Source: Planctomycetota bacterium (lineage in GTDB: Bacteria; Planctomycetota; Planctomycetia; Gemmatales; Gemmataceae). From it: DNA of 64,000 bases. Below the pieces are notes generated by a model that had not been told where the DNA came from, did no database searches, and saw only the letters and a program-made list of their open reading frames with translations. This document shows positions 9,899 to 18,685 of this stretch, piece by piece (the first letter of the stretch is position 1; every line of letters starts with the position of its first letter). The stretch spans positions 16,835-80,834 of the forward strand of contig JACPZP010000052.1 in the NCBI GenBank assembly GCA_016195405.1. Reading direction: 5' to 3'. The position numbers were made by a program, and so were the translations under genes.

Positions 9899-12793
9899 TT
9901 AACGGGACAACAAACGCCAAAAACGACTCCAGTTCCAAGGGTTGACCAAGCGCCATAGAGCACGGAGAAAGCCCCGAACGGACCGAAGCTGGGTCAGCAC
10001 GCGGTGTTTTTGGGAGACAAAAGACTCGGGCCCACCAAAATCTGGCTCCTCGGCGGGACGAGGCGCCTGCGGCGGCGACGACACCCTTAGAGAAGCGTCG
10101 AGGGAGCCTTCTACCATCGCCAGGGCAGCACCTCGAGCGCTCGTGCGCGAGGCGAATTGTTGCAGATCGCTCCAGGCTCGATCTGCCAGATCCTGCCCTC
10201 GCCGCAGCAATCGTGACCGCAAGCGATCGTCGGCGTAGGCCGCGGACAGACGGAGAACGTTCGCCTTGCGAAATTCCTGGCCAGCCCAAGCTTCGGTGGG
10301 ATATTTCAGCTTTTCCGGGTGGTCGAAGTATGGGACCTCGTTTTCTACCATCCAAGAGACATAGTGAAGAAGACTTGCCCGAGCGTAGGCAAACATGGAA
10401 TCCAACACCCCAGTCTCAGCCTTGAAGTCGAGATAACGAGCCAGCACGGCCAGGAATACCGTGTAAGACCATTGCTTTTCCACGTTGAGCAGATCGAGTG
10501 CCCAAATATCGTCGGCGGGATGGATCGAGCGCCGAATCAACTGCTCGGCCTTTTGGAGGTAATCGTGCCGCCCGGTGACGATCCAGGCGTCGAGCAGGGC
10601 GTTGATCGAGTTGCCGCTGCCGCGGCCCGGGCCGTGATAGTCGAGCGTCCCGGTGCAACTTGCTAATCCCGTAGGGCCGTCGTCGATCAAGCCGAGAACG
10701 GTTCTCCGGCCGTCGTCCATGTTCACGACCCAGTCGGCCAGAGAGAGGACGGCTTCGCGAACGCTGGGGTCGCCGGTAACGAAGTAGTGGGAGAGAAGGC
10801 CCGTGGTGAAGTTATGGTTGCTGCTTGGCCCGCCGCCGTAGGAGCGATCGCCTGTCTGGCAGTTGGCCCGCGAGTAGGTTCGGTGCGTGCAAGTGGCGGC
10901 GCTTTTGTAATGGTCCGTGAACCAGAACAGGCCGCCGTTGTATGCCGCCCGGTCGCGGCTCGTATGGTAGATGTCGATGTCGATTACATGGCGAGCAAGA
11001 GCGTCGTGCAATTCCATCCAGCGGGCGTCTCCCGTTCGGAAAAACTGCAACAACGTCCCATAAACAACATCGTATTGGTTGTTGTAATGGGATACGGCGG
11101 GTTGGGGCCCCTGGTAGAATTCGGCTTCATGGTCTGCGTAGAGTTCGCCGAAATTGCGCCAGCCGTACTCGTCAATGATCTCGCGGCGGGCGAAAAAGCT
11201 GTTCGGGCCATCCATCACGTCCGCGAGCAATTCTTGCAAGCGATGGTCCGGATCATCGACGGCCGGGCGCAAATATGGGATTGCGCCTGACTCTGCAACC
11301 CATTCTGGAGTCGCAAACGCCCGAGCGGGCGAATCCACCCAATCCAGGGGCGAGGACTCGAAATTCGCGTCCTTTCCGAAATGAAGCCAAAGCGTGTGGG
11401 TTTTTTGCTCTCCGCCTTGGAGTTCGAAATGGTCGCCGAATTGGCCTGGGAACAATCCGATCCTAAGCGTCTTGCCGTCCGCGCTAAGGGCCTTTGGAAA
11501 CTGCTGCCAGAACTCCGGGACTGCTACCGTGACCGTGCCGTTCCTTCCGCGAAGGGAAAGCATCGGGCTGGCGCGCAAGCCCGTGAGAGCTCCGCCGGAA
11601 TCGAATCCCCGGTATCCCTGGAACGGCAGTGGGACGCGTCCGTGACGGTCTACGTGATTCTTGCTCTGCCAGTTGGTTCCGCCACTCGATGCCTGGAAGA
11701 TTTCCAGGGGCCCTTGGCTGGCGCGGGCAGGCTGACCACGCTCCGCCCGCCAGACAATTTCTCCCGCCGCGTCACTTGCAACGTCAAGCTCCAACGCCAA
11801 TTCTCGAAACAGAATTGAGCCAGGGTCGCCTAGGTCCCATAGCCCACCGCGATGCTTGGCTCGATTTGGATTGTGCAGCGTCAAGCGCACGCGGACAAGT
11901 CCCGTACCGGCGAAAAAGCAGAGCCGCGCCACGAAGCGGCACGCGGACCGACCTCTAAAATGCCCTTCAACACGAAGTGTCGCTCGTACTGGTCCTCTTT
12001 CCTCAAATGCAACGTGTTCGACTTGCGGCTTCGCAATCCTTCCGTTCGCGTCTTTAAAGACCAAGCGCGTCGATTCGGACGCGAGCACCTCGTTGCCGGA
12101 ATGCCCCACGCTTTGAATAGGATTCGAAAATGTCGGATCGATCGAGAAGACTGCCGCGTCTGTGTCTACGAGAATTTGCTTGCGGTCTTCGCGAATCCTG
12201 AGCGTCGATCGCGGCGCTCCAGTCAGCGGCGAGCCGTAGTTGTCGTTGTAGATTTCCCAACGGCTTTCACCTTCAGGTACATGACCGGGCATGAAATCCA
12301 GCAAGAGCCACTTTACACTCCCGTCGGACCAGCGGCACAAGGGGGCAGTCTGTAAAGCGATTCGCACCCCTTCCGGATCGAGCATGCACAACGTTGAGGG
12401 TTCTACAAGCGCCCCTTTCGGAAATGGGATTCCGAGGGTAAATGGCTGTGCGCCGCTGCGGAAAGGACTCTTAATACCCAGCGGCGCCGGCTTTTCCAGG
12501 CGGACGGGTTTAGCCCGCTCGTCCTGCAGTGTTAGCGTCAGCGGAGTAGGCAATTCACTTAGACCGGCAGAGAGCTTCATTACCTGTTGTTTGTCCGCAG
12601 CGCGCAGACTCCGTCCCGGTGGGTTGACTGAAATTAGATCAAGCGAGAACGCCCCGGATGAGGCGTCATTGCGAATTCTTGCGAGAGGTGGTGTGAAGAG
12701 CAAACCGCGGGCCACGCCCATTTTCTCGGACAGGATCGCCACATCTCCTGTCTGGAAAACAGGTTGCAAACCGAACAAAACCTCTCTGCCCAT
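9899..12793 (-). CDS. RIFT-barrel protein, PcRGLX/YetA-like (putative polysaccharide lyase relative)
   Basis: The 964-aa protein has, at about residues 110-180, the pattern FTLGIPFPKGALVEP ... DPEGVRIALQTAPLCRWSDGS with VKWLLLDF. This matches the N-terminal RIFT barrel of exo-rhamnogalacturonan lyase (PcRGLX/YetA-like) proteins. A second beta-rich region follows, and from about 520 there is a helix-rich part with aromatic and His-rich patches (YHTSRDRAAYNGG, PSSNHNFTTGLLSHY) resembling an alpha/alpha toroid. Such proteins cleave or bind acidic polysaccharides. Its place inside a synthesis locus suggests trimming or quality control of the glycan. No convincing signal peptide is visible at ATG 12793, and downstream Met codons exist. 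The first 100 residues and catalytic residues are not assigned. Confidence 0.72.
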   Translation of the reverse strand: MGREVLFGLQPVFQTGDVAILSEKMGVARGLLFTPPLARIRNDASSGAFSLDLISVNPPGRSLRAADKQQVMKLSAGLSELPTPLTLTLQDERAKPVRLEKPAPLGIKSPFRSGAQPFTLGIPFPKGALVEPSTLCMLDPEGVRIALQTAPLCRWSDGSVKWLLLDFMPGHVPEGESRWEIYNDNYGSPLTGAPRSTLRIREDRKQILVDTDAAVFSIDPTFSNPIQSVGHSGNEVLASESTRLVFKDANGRIAKPQVEHVAFEERGPVRATLRVEGHFRGRSACRFVARLCFFAGTGLVRVRLTLHNPNRAKHRGGLWDLGDPGSILFRELALELDVASDAAGEIVWRAERGQPARASQGPLEIFQASSGGTNWQSKNHVDRHGRVPLPFQGYRGFDSGGALTGLRASPMLSLRGRNGTVTVAVPEFWQQFPKALSADGKTLRIGLFPGQFGDHFELQGGEQKTHTLWLHFGKDANFESSPLDWVDSPARAFATPEWVAESGAIPYLRPAVDDPDHRLQELLADVMDGPNSFFARREIIDEYGWRNFGELYADHEAEFYQGPQPAVSHYNNQYDVVYGTLLQFFRTGDARWMELHDALARHVIDIDIYHTSRDRAAYNGGLFWFTDHYKSAATCTHRTYSRANCQTGDRSYGGGPSSNHNFTTGLLSHYFVTGDPSVREAVLSLADWVVNMDDGRRTVLGLIDDGPTGLASCTGTLDYHGPGRGSGNSINALLDAWIVTGRHDYLQKAEQLIRRSIHPADDIWALDLLNVEKQWSYTVFLAVLARYLDFKAETGVLDSMFAYARASLLHYVSWMVENEVPYFDHPEKLKYPTEAWAGQEFRKANVLRLSAAYADDRLRSRLLRRGQDLADRAWSDLQQFASRTSARGAALAMVEGSLDASLRVSSPPQAPRPAEEPDFGGPESFVSQKHRVLTQLRSVRGFLRALWRLVNPWNWSRFWRLLSR

Positions 12794-12846
12794 GGCAGGT
12801 CGAGTCGAGAGGTTTACAGAATTCGCAAGAAACTTCGACGCCCTGT

Positions 12847-14823
12847 CTACTTAGGTTGACACTCGACCCGCGGATTCGTTTTGTGCAAGTACGATGGTGG
12901 ACTGCCGTAATAAACGTCCGAAGTATTCCTGTTCGGCCTATGGAACCTCTCTAACCACGCCGCGAGCATTAGCAACGACCACAGAATTTGGCCGTGATGT
13001 CCCGTGCCGGACAGGTGACGGCGAAACAGCTTGTCCACCTCGACGGAGTTCAAGACGGTTTGCACTCTGGATTTTGAATCGAGCACTGCCGACTCGAAGA
13101 CGGGCTTTAGGGGTCCGCGTAGCCACGCATCGATTGGAATCTCGAACCCTTGCTTCGGCCGCCAAAGCACGTCGCTTGGCAACCGGCGCTCAAATGCCTT
13201 CTTGAAGATCCACTTCGTTTGCCGTTCGTGGACCTTCCACTTCGAAGGAATGCGGGCGGCCAACTCCAAGACCTCGTGGTCCAAAAGCGGAGGCCTTACC
13301 TCCAGCCCGTTGGCCATGCTCGCCCGATCGACCTTGACCAGGAAGTCGTCCGGGAGAATCAACTCGGTGTCGGCGGTGATCATTCCTGCCAGCGGATCGC
13401 CGGGATCGGCTCGGTCAAATGCTTCGCAAAGCGCCGCCTCCGGTTGGTGGCCGTTCAGCGACCCGAACAGGTCAGGCGATAAGAGTCGGCGGCGCAGCGG
13501 CATTCGGCACCAGCTCAGCGTATTCGCGTAAGCGGCTGCCGGCGGCAGCGACAGGTTGGTAAGCAACGTCTTGGCCCGCAGAGGCCGCGGCAGGAAGTCG
13601 GCTTTGGGCCAGATGCGTCCCAGGGGCCCCAGCAAGCCGCGCCGAAGCCAGCTGGGCAAGAACGAGCGCAGGGCGGCTTCTCTTAGATCGTGCCCATAGC
13701 GTGAATATCCGCCGAAGGCCTCGTCGCCGCCATCTCCCGAAAGTACGACTTTGACATGCCGGCTCGCCATTTGTGACACGAGAAACGTGGGAATGGCCGA
13801 GGCGTCCGCGAATGGCTCGTCATAGAAATACGACAGGTCCTCGATCAGTCGCACCGCGTCAGGCGTGACGATCTCTTCCCGGTGCACCGTGCCGAATCGC
13901 TTCGCGGTTTGCCGGGCGAACGGCAACTCGCTGAACGCTTCCTCGTGAAAGCCGATGGAAAACGTCTGAATCGGCTCGTTCGCACCGCCCGCCGCGCACG
14001 CAACGACCGCCGAGGAGTCGACCCCGCCGCTGAGAAACGCGCCCACCGGCACGTCGGCCAACAAATGAAGACGCACGGCCTCTTCCACTTTGGCTTCGAT
14101 GGCCTCTTGCCATTGCGCCGCCGTGGCGACAGGATCGGGCTGAAAGACCAGCCGCCAGTAGCGGCGCGGCGCTGCATGCCAATCGTTGGCGTGAATCGTA
14201 AGCACATGTGCCGGCGCGAGCTTGGCGAATCCCTTGAAGATCGCGCGCGTTCCAGAAACCATGCCAAACGTCAAAAAATCTTCCAGCGCGCAACTGTCGA
14301 GTTCACAAGGAATGTCGTTGTGGGCGAGAATCGCCTTCAGTTCCGAACCGAACACGAACTTCTCGCCGTCGCGGAAGTAGTAAAGCGGCTTGATGCCGAC
14401 GCGGTCCCGCGCCAGAAGCAAACGATCCTGCCTGCGATCCCAAAGTGCGAAGGCGAACATGCCGCGCAAGCGCTCGCAAAGGCGGTCGCCCATTTCTTCG
14501 TAGAGGTGGACAATCATCTCAATGTCGCCCTGGGTACGAAAACGATGGCCGCGGCCTTCGAGTTCTTTCCGCAGGCTGAGATAATTGTAAATCTCACCAT
14601 TGCACATCACCTGGATGGAGCCGTCCTCGTTGCCGATGGGCTGATCGCCGGTGTTGAGATCAATGATGGCCAGCCGGCGATGGACCAGGCCCGTGCCGGG
14701 CGCATCGAGAAACCCCTCGCCGTCGGGACCACGATGCGCGAGACGATCGCCCATGGCCTTGAGCGACGAAGGCTCGACGCGGCGGTTGCGATCTCGATAG
14801 AAAACGCCCGCTATTCCGCACAT
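12847..14823 (-). CDS. asnB: Asparagine synthase (glutamine-hydrolysing), amidotransferase
   Basis: With the start at ATG 14823 the 658-aa protein begins MCGIAGVFY, placing the catalytic Cys at position 2. The Ntn glutaminase domain shows RGPDGEG, RLAIIDL, NGEIYNY and RDRVGIKPLYY. The synthetase domain has the PP-loop SGGVDSSAVVA and the loop LSGDGGDEAFGGY. Both catalytic halves look intact, unlike the paralogue at 4364-6271. AsnB paralogues in exosortase and capsule loci are inferred to amidate uronic acids or peptides rather than make free asparagine. GGAGG stands seven bases upstream of the chosen start, which overlaps the end of the acetyltransferase gene by 13 bases. A longer frame exists but lacks family support. 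Confidence 0.93.
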   Translation of the reverse strand: MCGIAGVFYRDRNRRVEPSSLKAMGDRLAHRGPDGEGFLDAPGTGLVHRRLAIIDLNTGDQPIGNEDGSIQVMCNGEIYNYLSLRKELEGRGHRFRTQGDIEMIVHLYEEMGDRLCERLRGMFAFALWDRRQDRLLLARDRVGIKPLYYFRDGEKFVFGSELKAILAHNDIPCELDSCALEDFLTFGMVSGTRAIFKGFAKLAPAHVLTIHANDWHAAPRRYWRLVFQPDPVATAAQWQEAIEAKVEEAVRLHLLADVPVGAFLSGGVDSSAVVACAAGGANEPIQTFSIGFHEEAFSELPFARQTAKRFGTVHREEIVTPDAVRLIEDLSYFYDEPFADASAIPTFLVSQMASRHVKVVLSGDGGDEAFGGYSRYGHDLREAALRSFLPSWLRRGLLGPLGRIWPKADFLPRPLRAKTLLTNLSLPPAAAYANTLSWCRMPLRRRLLSPDLFGSLNGHQPEAALCEAFDRADPGDPLAGMITADTELILPDDFLVKVDRASMANGLEVRPPLLDHEVLELAARIPSKWKVHERQTKWIFKKAFERRLPSDVLWRPKQGFEIPIDAWLRGPLKPVFESAVLDSKSRVQTVLNSVEVDKLFRRHLSGTGHHGQILWSLLMLAAWLERFHRPNRNTSDVYYGSPPSYLHKTNPRVECQPK

Positions 14824-15434
14824 GCCACTGCCTCCGTCTTCCTTGGGGAACTTTCGTTCCGGTAGCGCAAGATCCGCGCCGGCGACCCAACAGCGACGGC
14901 GTAATCCGGGATGGGCTTGGCGACGACCGATCCCGCGCCGATCACACAATGCTCGCCGACGTCCGCGAGCACTACAGCGCGATCGCCGATCCAGGTATCA
15001 CGCCCGATCGCGATGGGCGGCCAGGTCCCCTTTTGCTCGCGCATCGGAATATCCAGGCGATCCGTGCCGTGTTGGCCGCCGCCATTGGCGATGGATACGT
15101 GCGAACCAATCAGGACGTCATCTGCCAGAGTGACGTCGCCCAGGCAGCAAAAGGCCCCCACATAGACGGAGCGGCCAACCGCAGCCGTGGAATGCGAGAA
15201 AATCGTCCCAAAACCAATGCAGGCATCAAGCCCACAACGAGGCAACACCAGGCGATAAAACGCCCAGCGAAGATAAACACCAGGTAGTCCCGGGAACAAT
15301 GAGAAAAACTGCGACCAGCCGGAAAACGCCTTTTGACGCCCAATCATAAGGCTGCCAAGCTGAAAGCACAGCCAAAAGGGAAGGACAATCAAAAGCGCCA
15401 AGCCGTAACAACCAATTTTGATCAGCTTCTTCAT
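14811..15434 (-). CDS. Hexapeptide-repeat acetyltransferase (LbH family)
   Basis: The 207-aa protein starts with a hydrophobic segment (about residues 9-33) and continues into a left-handed beta-helix. The hexapeptide-like series runs from IGFGTIFSHSTAAVGRSVYVGAFC to IGRDTWIGDRAVVLADVGEHCVIGAGSVVAKPIPDYAVAVGSPA. The catalytic His lies in SHVSIANGGGQHG or the preceding FSHS. Such enzymes acetylate sugars in O-antigen and exopolysaccharide (WcaF/LacA-like). ATG 15434 overlaps the stop of the upstream glycosyltransferase as ATGA, and the 3' end overlaps the AsnB start, so three genes appear translationally linked. The acceptor sugar is unknown. Confidence 0.9.
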   Translation of the reverse strand: MKKLIKIGCYGLALLIVLPFWLCFQLGSLMIGRQKAFSGWSQFFSLFPGLPGVYLRWAFYRLVLPRCGLDACIGFGTIFSHSTAAVGRSVYVGAFCCLGDVTLADDVLIGSHVSIANGGGQHGTDRLDIPMREQKGTWPPIAIGRDTWIGDRAVVLADVGEHCVIGAGSVVAKPIPDYAVAVGSPARILRYRNESSPRKTEAVACAE

Positions 15435-16492
15435 GAAACAACCGCTGGCAACGGCTTTTTATTCCACTGTCCCAACACTCTGGCAACGGGCGTCACCAAT
15501 TCATCCCAACGGTATCGATCGGCTTCTGCCCGCGCCGCGCGGTTTCGAACTTCCGTCGGGAGCGCGAGAAGTTGCTCAATCGCGTTTGCCAGGCACGGCG
15601 CCGTCCGCGACTCCAGGATCAACCCCGCTGCGCTATCCGTCGGCCGGAGTTCACGGAAATAGGGCAAGTCGCTCATGATCACCGAGAGGCCCAAAGTCCA
15701 GGCGGCCAAGAGCGCGCCGCTTCCGGTGATGTTCTGGTAGGGCAGCAGGATCACGTCGCAAGCCTGGACCATCTCCGCGTATTCCGCATCGTTCAGGCGC
15801 CTCGGGACAAACAGGATCTCGGGGCACGATCCAATTAACTCGCAGATCCGGGCGCGGTAGGATTCGTCGAGGCACGGGCCGGCGATCAACAGGCGGACTC
15901 GGCCGCCCAGTTTCTTCACCGCTTCCATCGCGAGTTCATGACCGCGGTAGGGCCTGACGCCACCTACCAGACCACAGATCGGGACGCTGCCGGTTAACCC
16001 CAAGCGCCCCCGCACCTTCGCTGAACTACGGCCCTGGGCGTAGAAGCCGTCGAAGTTTCCGTGCGGCATGTGGACAATTTCACCAGAAGGATGGTAGGTG
16101 CCTTGGATATATTCCTCGGACCAGCGGCTATGTACGATGATCAGGTCGGCTGCGCGTGCCACCGACCGGAAACCAAACCGATCTCCCCATTTGCCCCCTT
16201 CGTGCTCGGCATGATTGTGAACGGTCCAGATGATCCGCTTACCCAGGCGCTTGGCGAAGCGGCAATAATTGCGCACCCCGACGACGGCCCGTATCCGTTT
16301 GAACAGCGACGAACCAGCCCAGAGGTGCTCGAGCCAGTTGAAATGAATTGCATCAATGCTGTCCGCATTCTCCCCGAGCGAACGATTCGAGAACTCCATG
16401 CCGGGCTCGATCACGATGCCGTACGCGCGCATCGCTCGAGCGAATAGTTCTTGATAGGGGTGCCAGCCCGCCGGAAAGGACACGATTCGCAT
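15431..16492 (-). CDS. Glycosyltransferase family 4-like
   Basis: The 353-aa protein resembles GT4 enzymes. The N-terminal part has HFNWLEHLW, IIWTVHNHAEHEGG and IIVHSRWSEEYI. The donor half has VGGVRPYRGHELAMEAV, LLIAGPC, VILLPYQNITGSGALLAAWTL and VIMSDLPYFRELR. The Glu-rich donor loop of classic GT4 enzymes is replaced by QNITGSGALL, typical of the WcaI- and GumH-like relatives found in exopolysaccharide loci. It probably adds one sugar to the lipid-linked repeat at the cytoplasmic face. The stop overlaps the acetyltransferase ATG (ATGA), and the upstream GT2 gene ends two bases before this start, so the gene is embedded in a tight operon. Confidence 0.9.
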   Translation of the reverse strand: MRIVSFPAGWHPYQELFARAMRAYGIVIEPGMEFSNRSLGENADSIDAIHFNWLEHLWAGSSLFKRIRAVVGVRNYCRFAKRLGKRIIWTVHNHAEHEGGKWGDRFGFRSVARAADLIIVHSRWSEEYIQGTYHPSGEIVHMPHGNFDGFYAQGRSSAKVRGRLGLTGSVPICGLVGGVRPYRGHELAMEAVKKLGGRVRLLIAGPCLDESYRARICELIGSCPEILFVPRRLNDAEYAEMVQACDVILLPYQNITGSGALLAAWTLGLSVIMSDLPYFRELRPTDSAAGLILESRTAPCLANAIEQLLALPTEVRNRAARAEADRYRWDELVTPVARVLGQWNKKPLPAVVS

Positions 16493-16494
16493 GA

Positions 16495-17655
16495 CTAACG
16501 ACTCGATGACGCGGAGACGGGGCTGCGCGATCGCTCTAAATGATTGTTTTCAGCAACGTGGGGTGCTCGCCCACAGTCATTCAACGGGCGTTTCCCTCGC
16601 TGGGACTGACCGAAGGTCAAAAAGCCGAAGGGCTTTCTCACGTACTTGAGCATCGCAATTTCGTCGTCTGAAAACCAATGACTCATTGCAAATACAAGTG
16701 CTTCGCGAAGCTCGGAGCGCACGGGGTTCCGAAATGCCCAGAGCCAGCGAACAAGATGCTGGTAGCAGCGAACGTTTTCCCACCAGGAAAGCCGAGCCCG
16801 GCTGACCGCATGAAAGAATGCGCTGGCTCTTTGCAGAATGGGCAGGATCAGTTTTCCGGCCTGGTCGGGATCGAAGACCAAAGTTCTGTCGCGGTAATCC
16901 GTGTAGCGTCTGGTATTCTGCAAAAGGTGATCGCGCCGTGAGAAAAGGACATCGGGAATCAACTGAAATCGTCCCCTCAAGATCATCTCGGCCAACAAGA
17001 CTTCGTCGGAAGCGGCAAAGCCCCCATGCAGGCGGGTTCGCTTTAGCACTTCCCTCCTCATCAACCCGAATATTGCCTCGCATTGTTGGTTCGAACGGAG
17101 CAGGCACCTCAAGCGCTCGGTGCGGCTATCGGACGTCCCGTCATTCTTGAGATCGGTGCGGCCCGTTTCTGTTCCATCCTCGTCTATGGAAGCGGAGTTT
17201 GTATAACAAAGGACCGCTCCGCTGTCACGATCCAAAGCCTTGACACAAGAAGCAACATATTCCTTGTGCAAGATGTCATCATGGCCAAGCCACATTACAT
17301 AGCGACCGTTTGACAACCAAAACGCCCTATTGTGATTCCACGCCAATCCTCGATTCTTCGCGCATCCGAAGTAGCGCACGCGCCGGTCTTGCGACGCCAA
17401 TTCCCGGCAGATGCATTCGGTCGGGTCCGTCGAAGCGTTGTCCGAAATCACCAACTCCCAATCCTCATAAGACTGCTCCATGACCGACCTAATTGCGTTG
17501 CGGACATAATTCGCGCCGTTATAGACTGGAAGGCAGATCGACACCTTCGGCGGAACTTCCGCTCGGCTCGCTATGAGACTTTCACTGTTTGTTGATTGCA
17601 TCCGTGGTTTACGCATACATTTCTCAAACCATGAAACCTGACCGCCGGGCGACAT
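16495..17655 (-). CDS. Glycosyltransferase family 2
   Basis: The 386-aa protein contains a GT-A fold domain (about residues 35-250). It has VSICLPVYNGANYVRNAI, VISDNASTDPTECI and the metal-binding region VMWLGHDDIL, in which HDD stands in for the usual DxD. This identifies an inverting GT2 enzyme. About 130 further residues with aromatic and charged patches follow, with no clear second domain. The longest ATG frame starts nine bases after the upstream stop but has no clear ribosome-binding site; ATG 17616 or 17601 could be used instead and would not change the catalytic domain. Its neighbours are another GT2 gene and a GT4 gene. Confidence 0.9.
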   Translation of the reverse strand: MSPGGQVSWFEKCMRKPRMQSTNSESLIASRAEVPPKVSICLPVYNGANYVRNAIRSVMEQSYEDWELVISDNASTDPTECICRELASQDRRVRYFGCAKNRGLAWNHNRAFWLSNGRYVMWLGHDDILHKEYVASCVKALDRDSGAVLCYTNSASIDEDGTETGRTDLKNDGTSDSRTERLRCLLRSNQQCEAIFGLMRREVLKRTRLHGGFAASDEVLLAEMILRGRFQLIPDVLFSRRDHLLQNTRRYTDYRDRTLVFDPDQAGKLILPILQRASAFFHAVSRARLSWWENVRCYQHLVRWLWAFRNPVRSELREALVFAMSHWFSDDEIAMLKYVRKPFGFLTFGQSQRGKRPLNDCGRAPHVAENNHLERSRSPVSASSSR

Positions 17656-17664
17656 AAGTGTATT

Positions 17665-18606
17665 TCAGCATTCGGCGCCGTGCGCTTCAACCCGTGAGTT
17701 GTCTAACGCGGGCGAGGGAAAAGCATCGCGACGCGTCCGGGGCGACAAGTGCGAATGACACGGTGCATAACTTCGTGCCGCTCGAAAGTACCAGTGTGCC
17801 ATGCGTGCATCTCCTGCGTCCAAATTTGCATTGCCTGCTTGGGATGCCAGGTCGGCCATCCGCCGACAAATCCGCGCCGCGCCCAATTGCTTCCAAAGAC
17901 TAGGATCTGCTTGAAGGGCCTTGCTCAATACATAAAACTCGTCTTGAAGCATGGCGCGCCGATTGAGACTATTGTTCGCGCCGTGGTAGCGGTAAAGCGC
18001 CAAGGGTTTCCTGACATAGGCCAACGGATAGCGCCGCGCAATTCGAAGCCACAAGTCCAGATCTTCTGTAGAAGCTCCGCGAATTCTCTCATCGAAAGTT
18101 CCAATCTCTTGGATGCACGAACGGGTCACCAGCACCGTTGAAGTGGTCAGACAATTCCCCCAAAAGAATTCCGTGTAACAGCAACCTGATAACCGTTCTC
18201 GGGCGCGGTAGACGTAGGTTCGCTCGCCCGCTGGTTCGTGGACGTGAAATACATCGGTATGCACCAGACCGGCATCCGGGTGAGCGCGCAGGCACTGCCA
18301 TTGCTCAGACAGTTTTTCCGGCAACCATTGGTCGTCGGCGTCCAAAAATGCGATCAAATCGCCTTTAGCCTCTTGAATGCCGCGATTTCTCGCCTTAGAC
18401 ACGCCGCCTTTTGCTTGATGGACGTAGCGTATGCGATGCGACCAACGGCTTAACCGTTCTTTCGTATTATCGGATGAGCCATCATCCACGACGACTACCT
18501 CGAGCGGCGTATAGCTCTGGGAAAGCGCCGTGGTCACTGCCATGGCAACATACGGCGCGCAGTTGTACGTCGGGATGATCACGCTGAGGAGCGGATTGTC
18601 GTTCAC
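17665..18606 (-). CDS. Glycosyltransferase family 2
   Basis: This 313-aa protein is a compact GT2 enzyme. LSVIIPTYNCAPYVAMAV begins at residue 7, VVVDDGSSDNTKERL carries the first Asp pair, GGVSKARNRGI follows, and IAFLDADDQWLP holds the DxD metal site. It probably adds a sugar to the growing lipid-linked chain. The start is GTG 18606 with GGAT eight bases upstream. It lies 79 bases after the end of the ABC ATPase gene and immediately before the second GT2 gene, so it may mark the start of a transcription sub-unit. The C-terminal 90 residues are helical and unassigned. Linkage specificity cannot be inferred. Confidence 0.92.
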   Translation of the reverse strand: MNDNPLLSVIIPTYNCAPYVAMAVTTALSQSYTPLEVVVVDDGSSDNTKERLSRWSHRIRYVHQAKGGVSKARNRGIQEAKGDLIAFLDADDQWLPEKLSEQWQCLRAHPDAGLVHTDVFHVHEPAGERTYVYRARERLSGCCYTEFFWGNCLTTSTVLVTRSCIQEIGTFDERIRGASTEDLDLWLRIARRYPLAYVRKPLALYRYHGANNSLNRRAMLQDEFYVLSKALQADPSLWKQLGAARICRRMADLASQAGNANLDAGDARMAHWYFRAARSYAPCHSHLSPRTRRDAFPSPALDNSRVEAHGAEC

Positions 18607-18685
18607 GTTTGTATCCGGGATGTAAGAAAGGCACTGTAAGAAAGCGGCGCCGGTTCTCGTCCGGGCAGAAGCGCTTTCGATTCGC

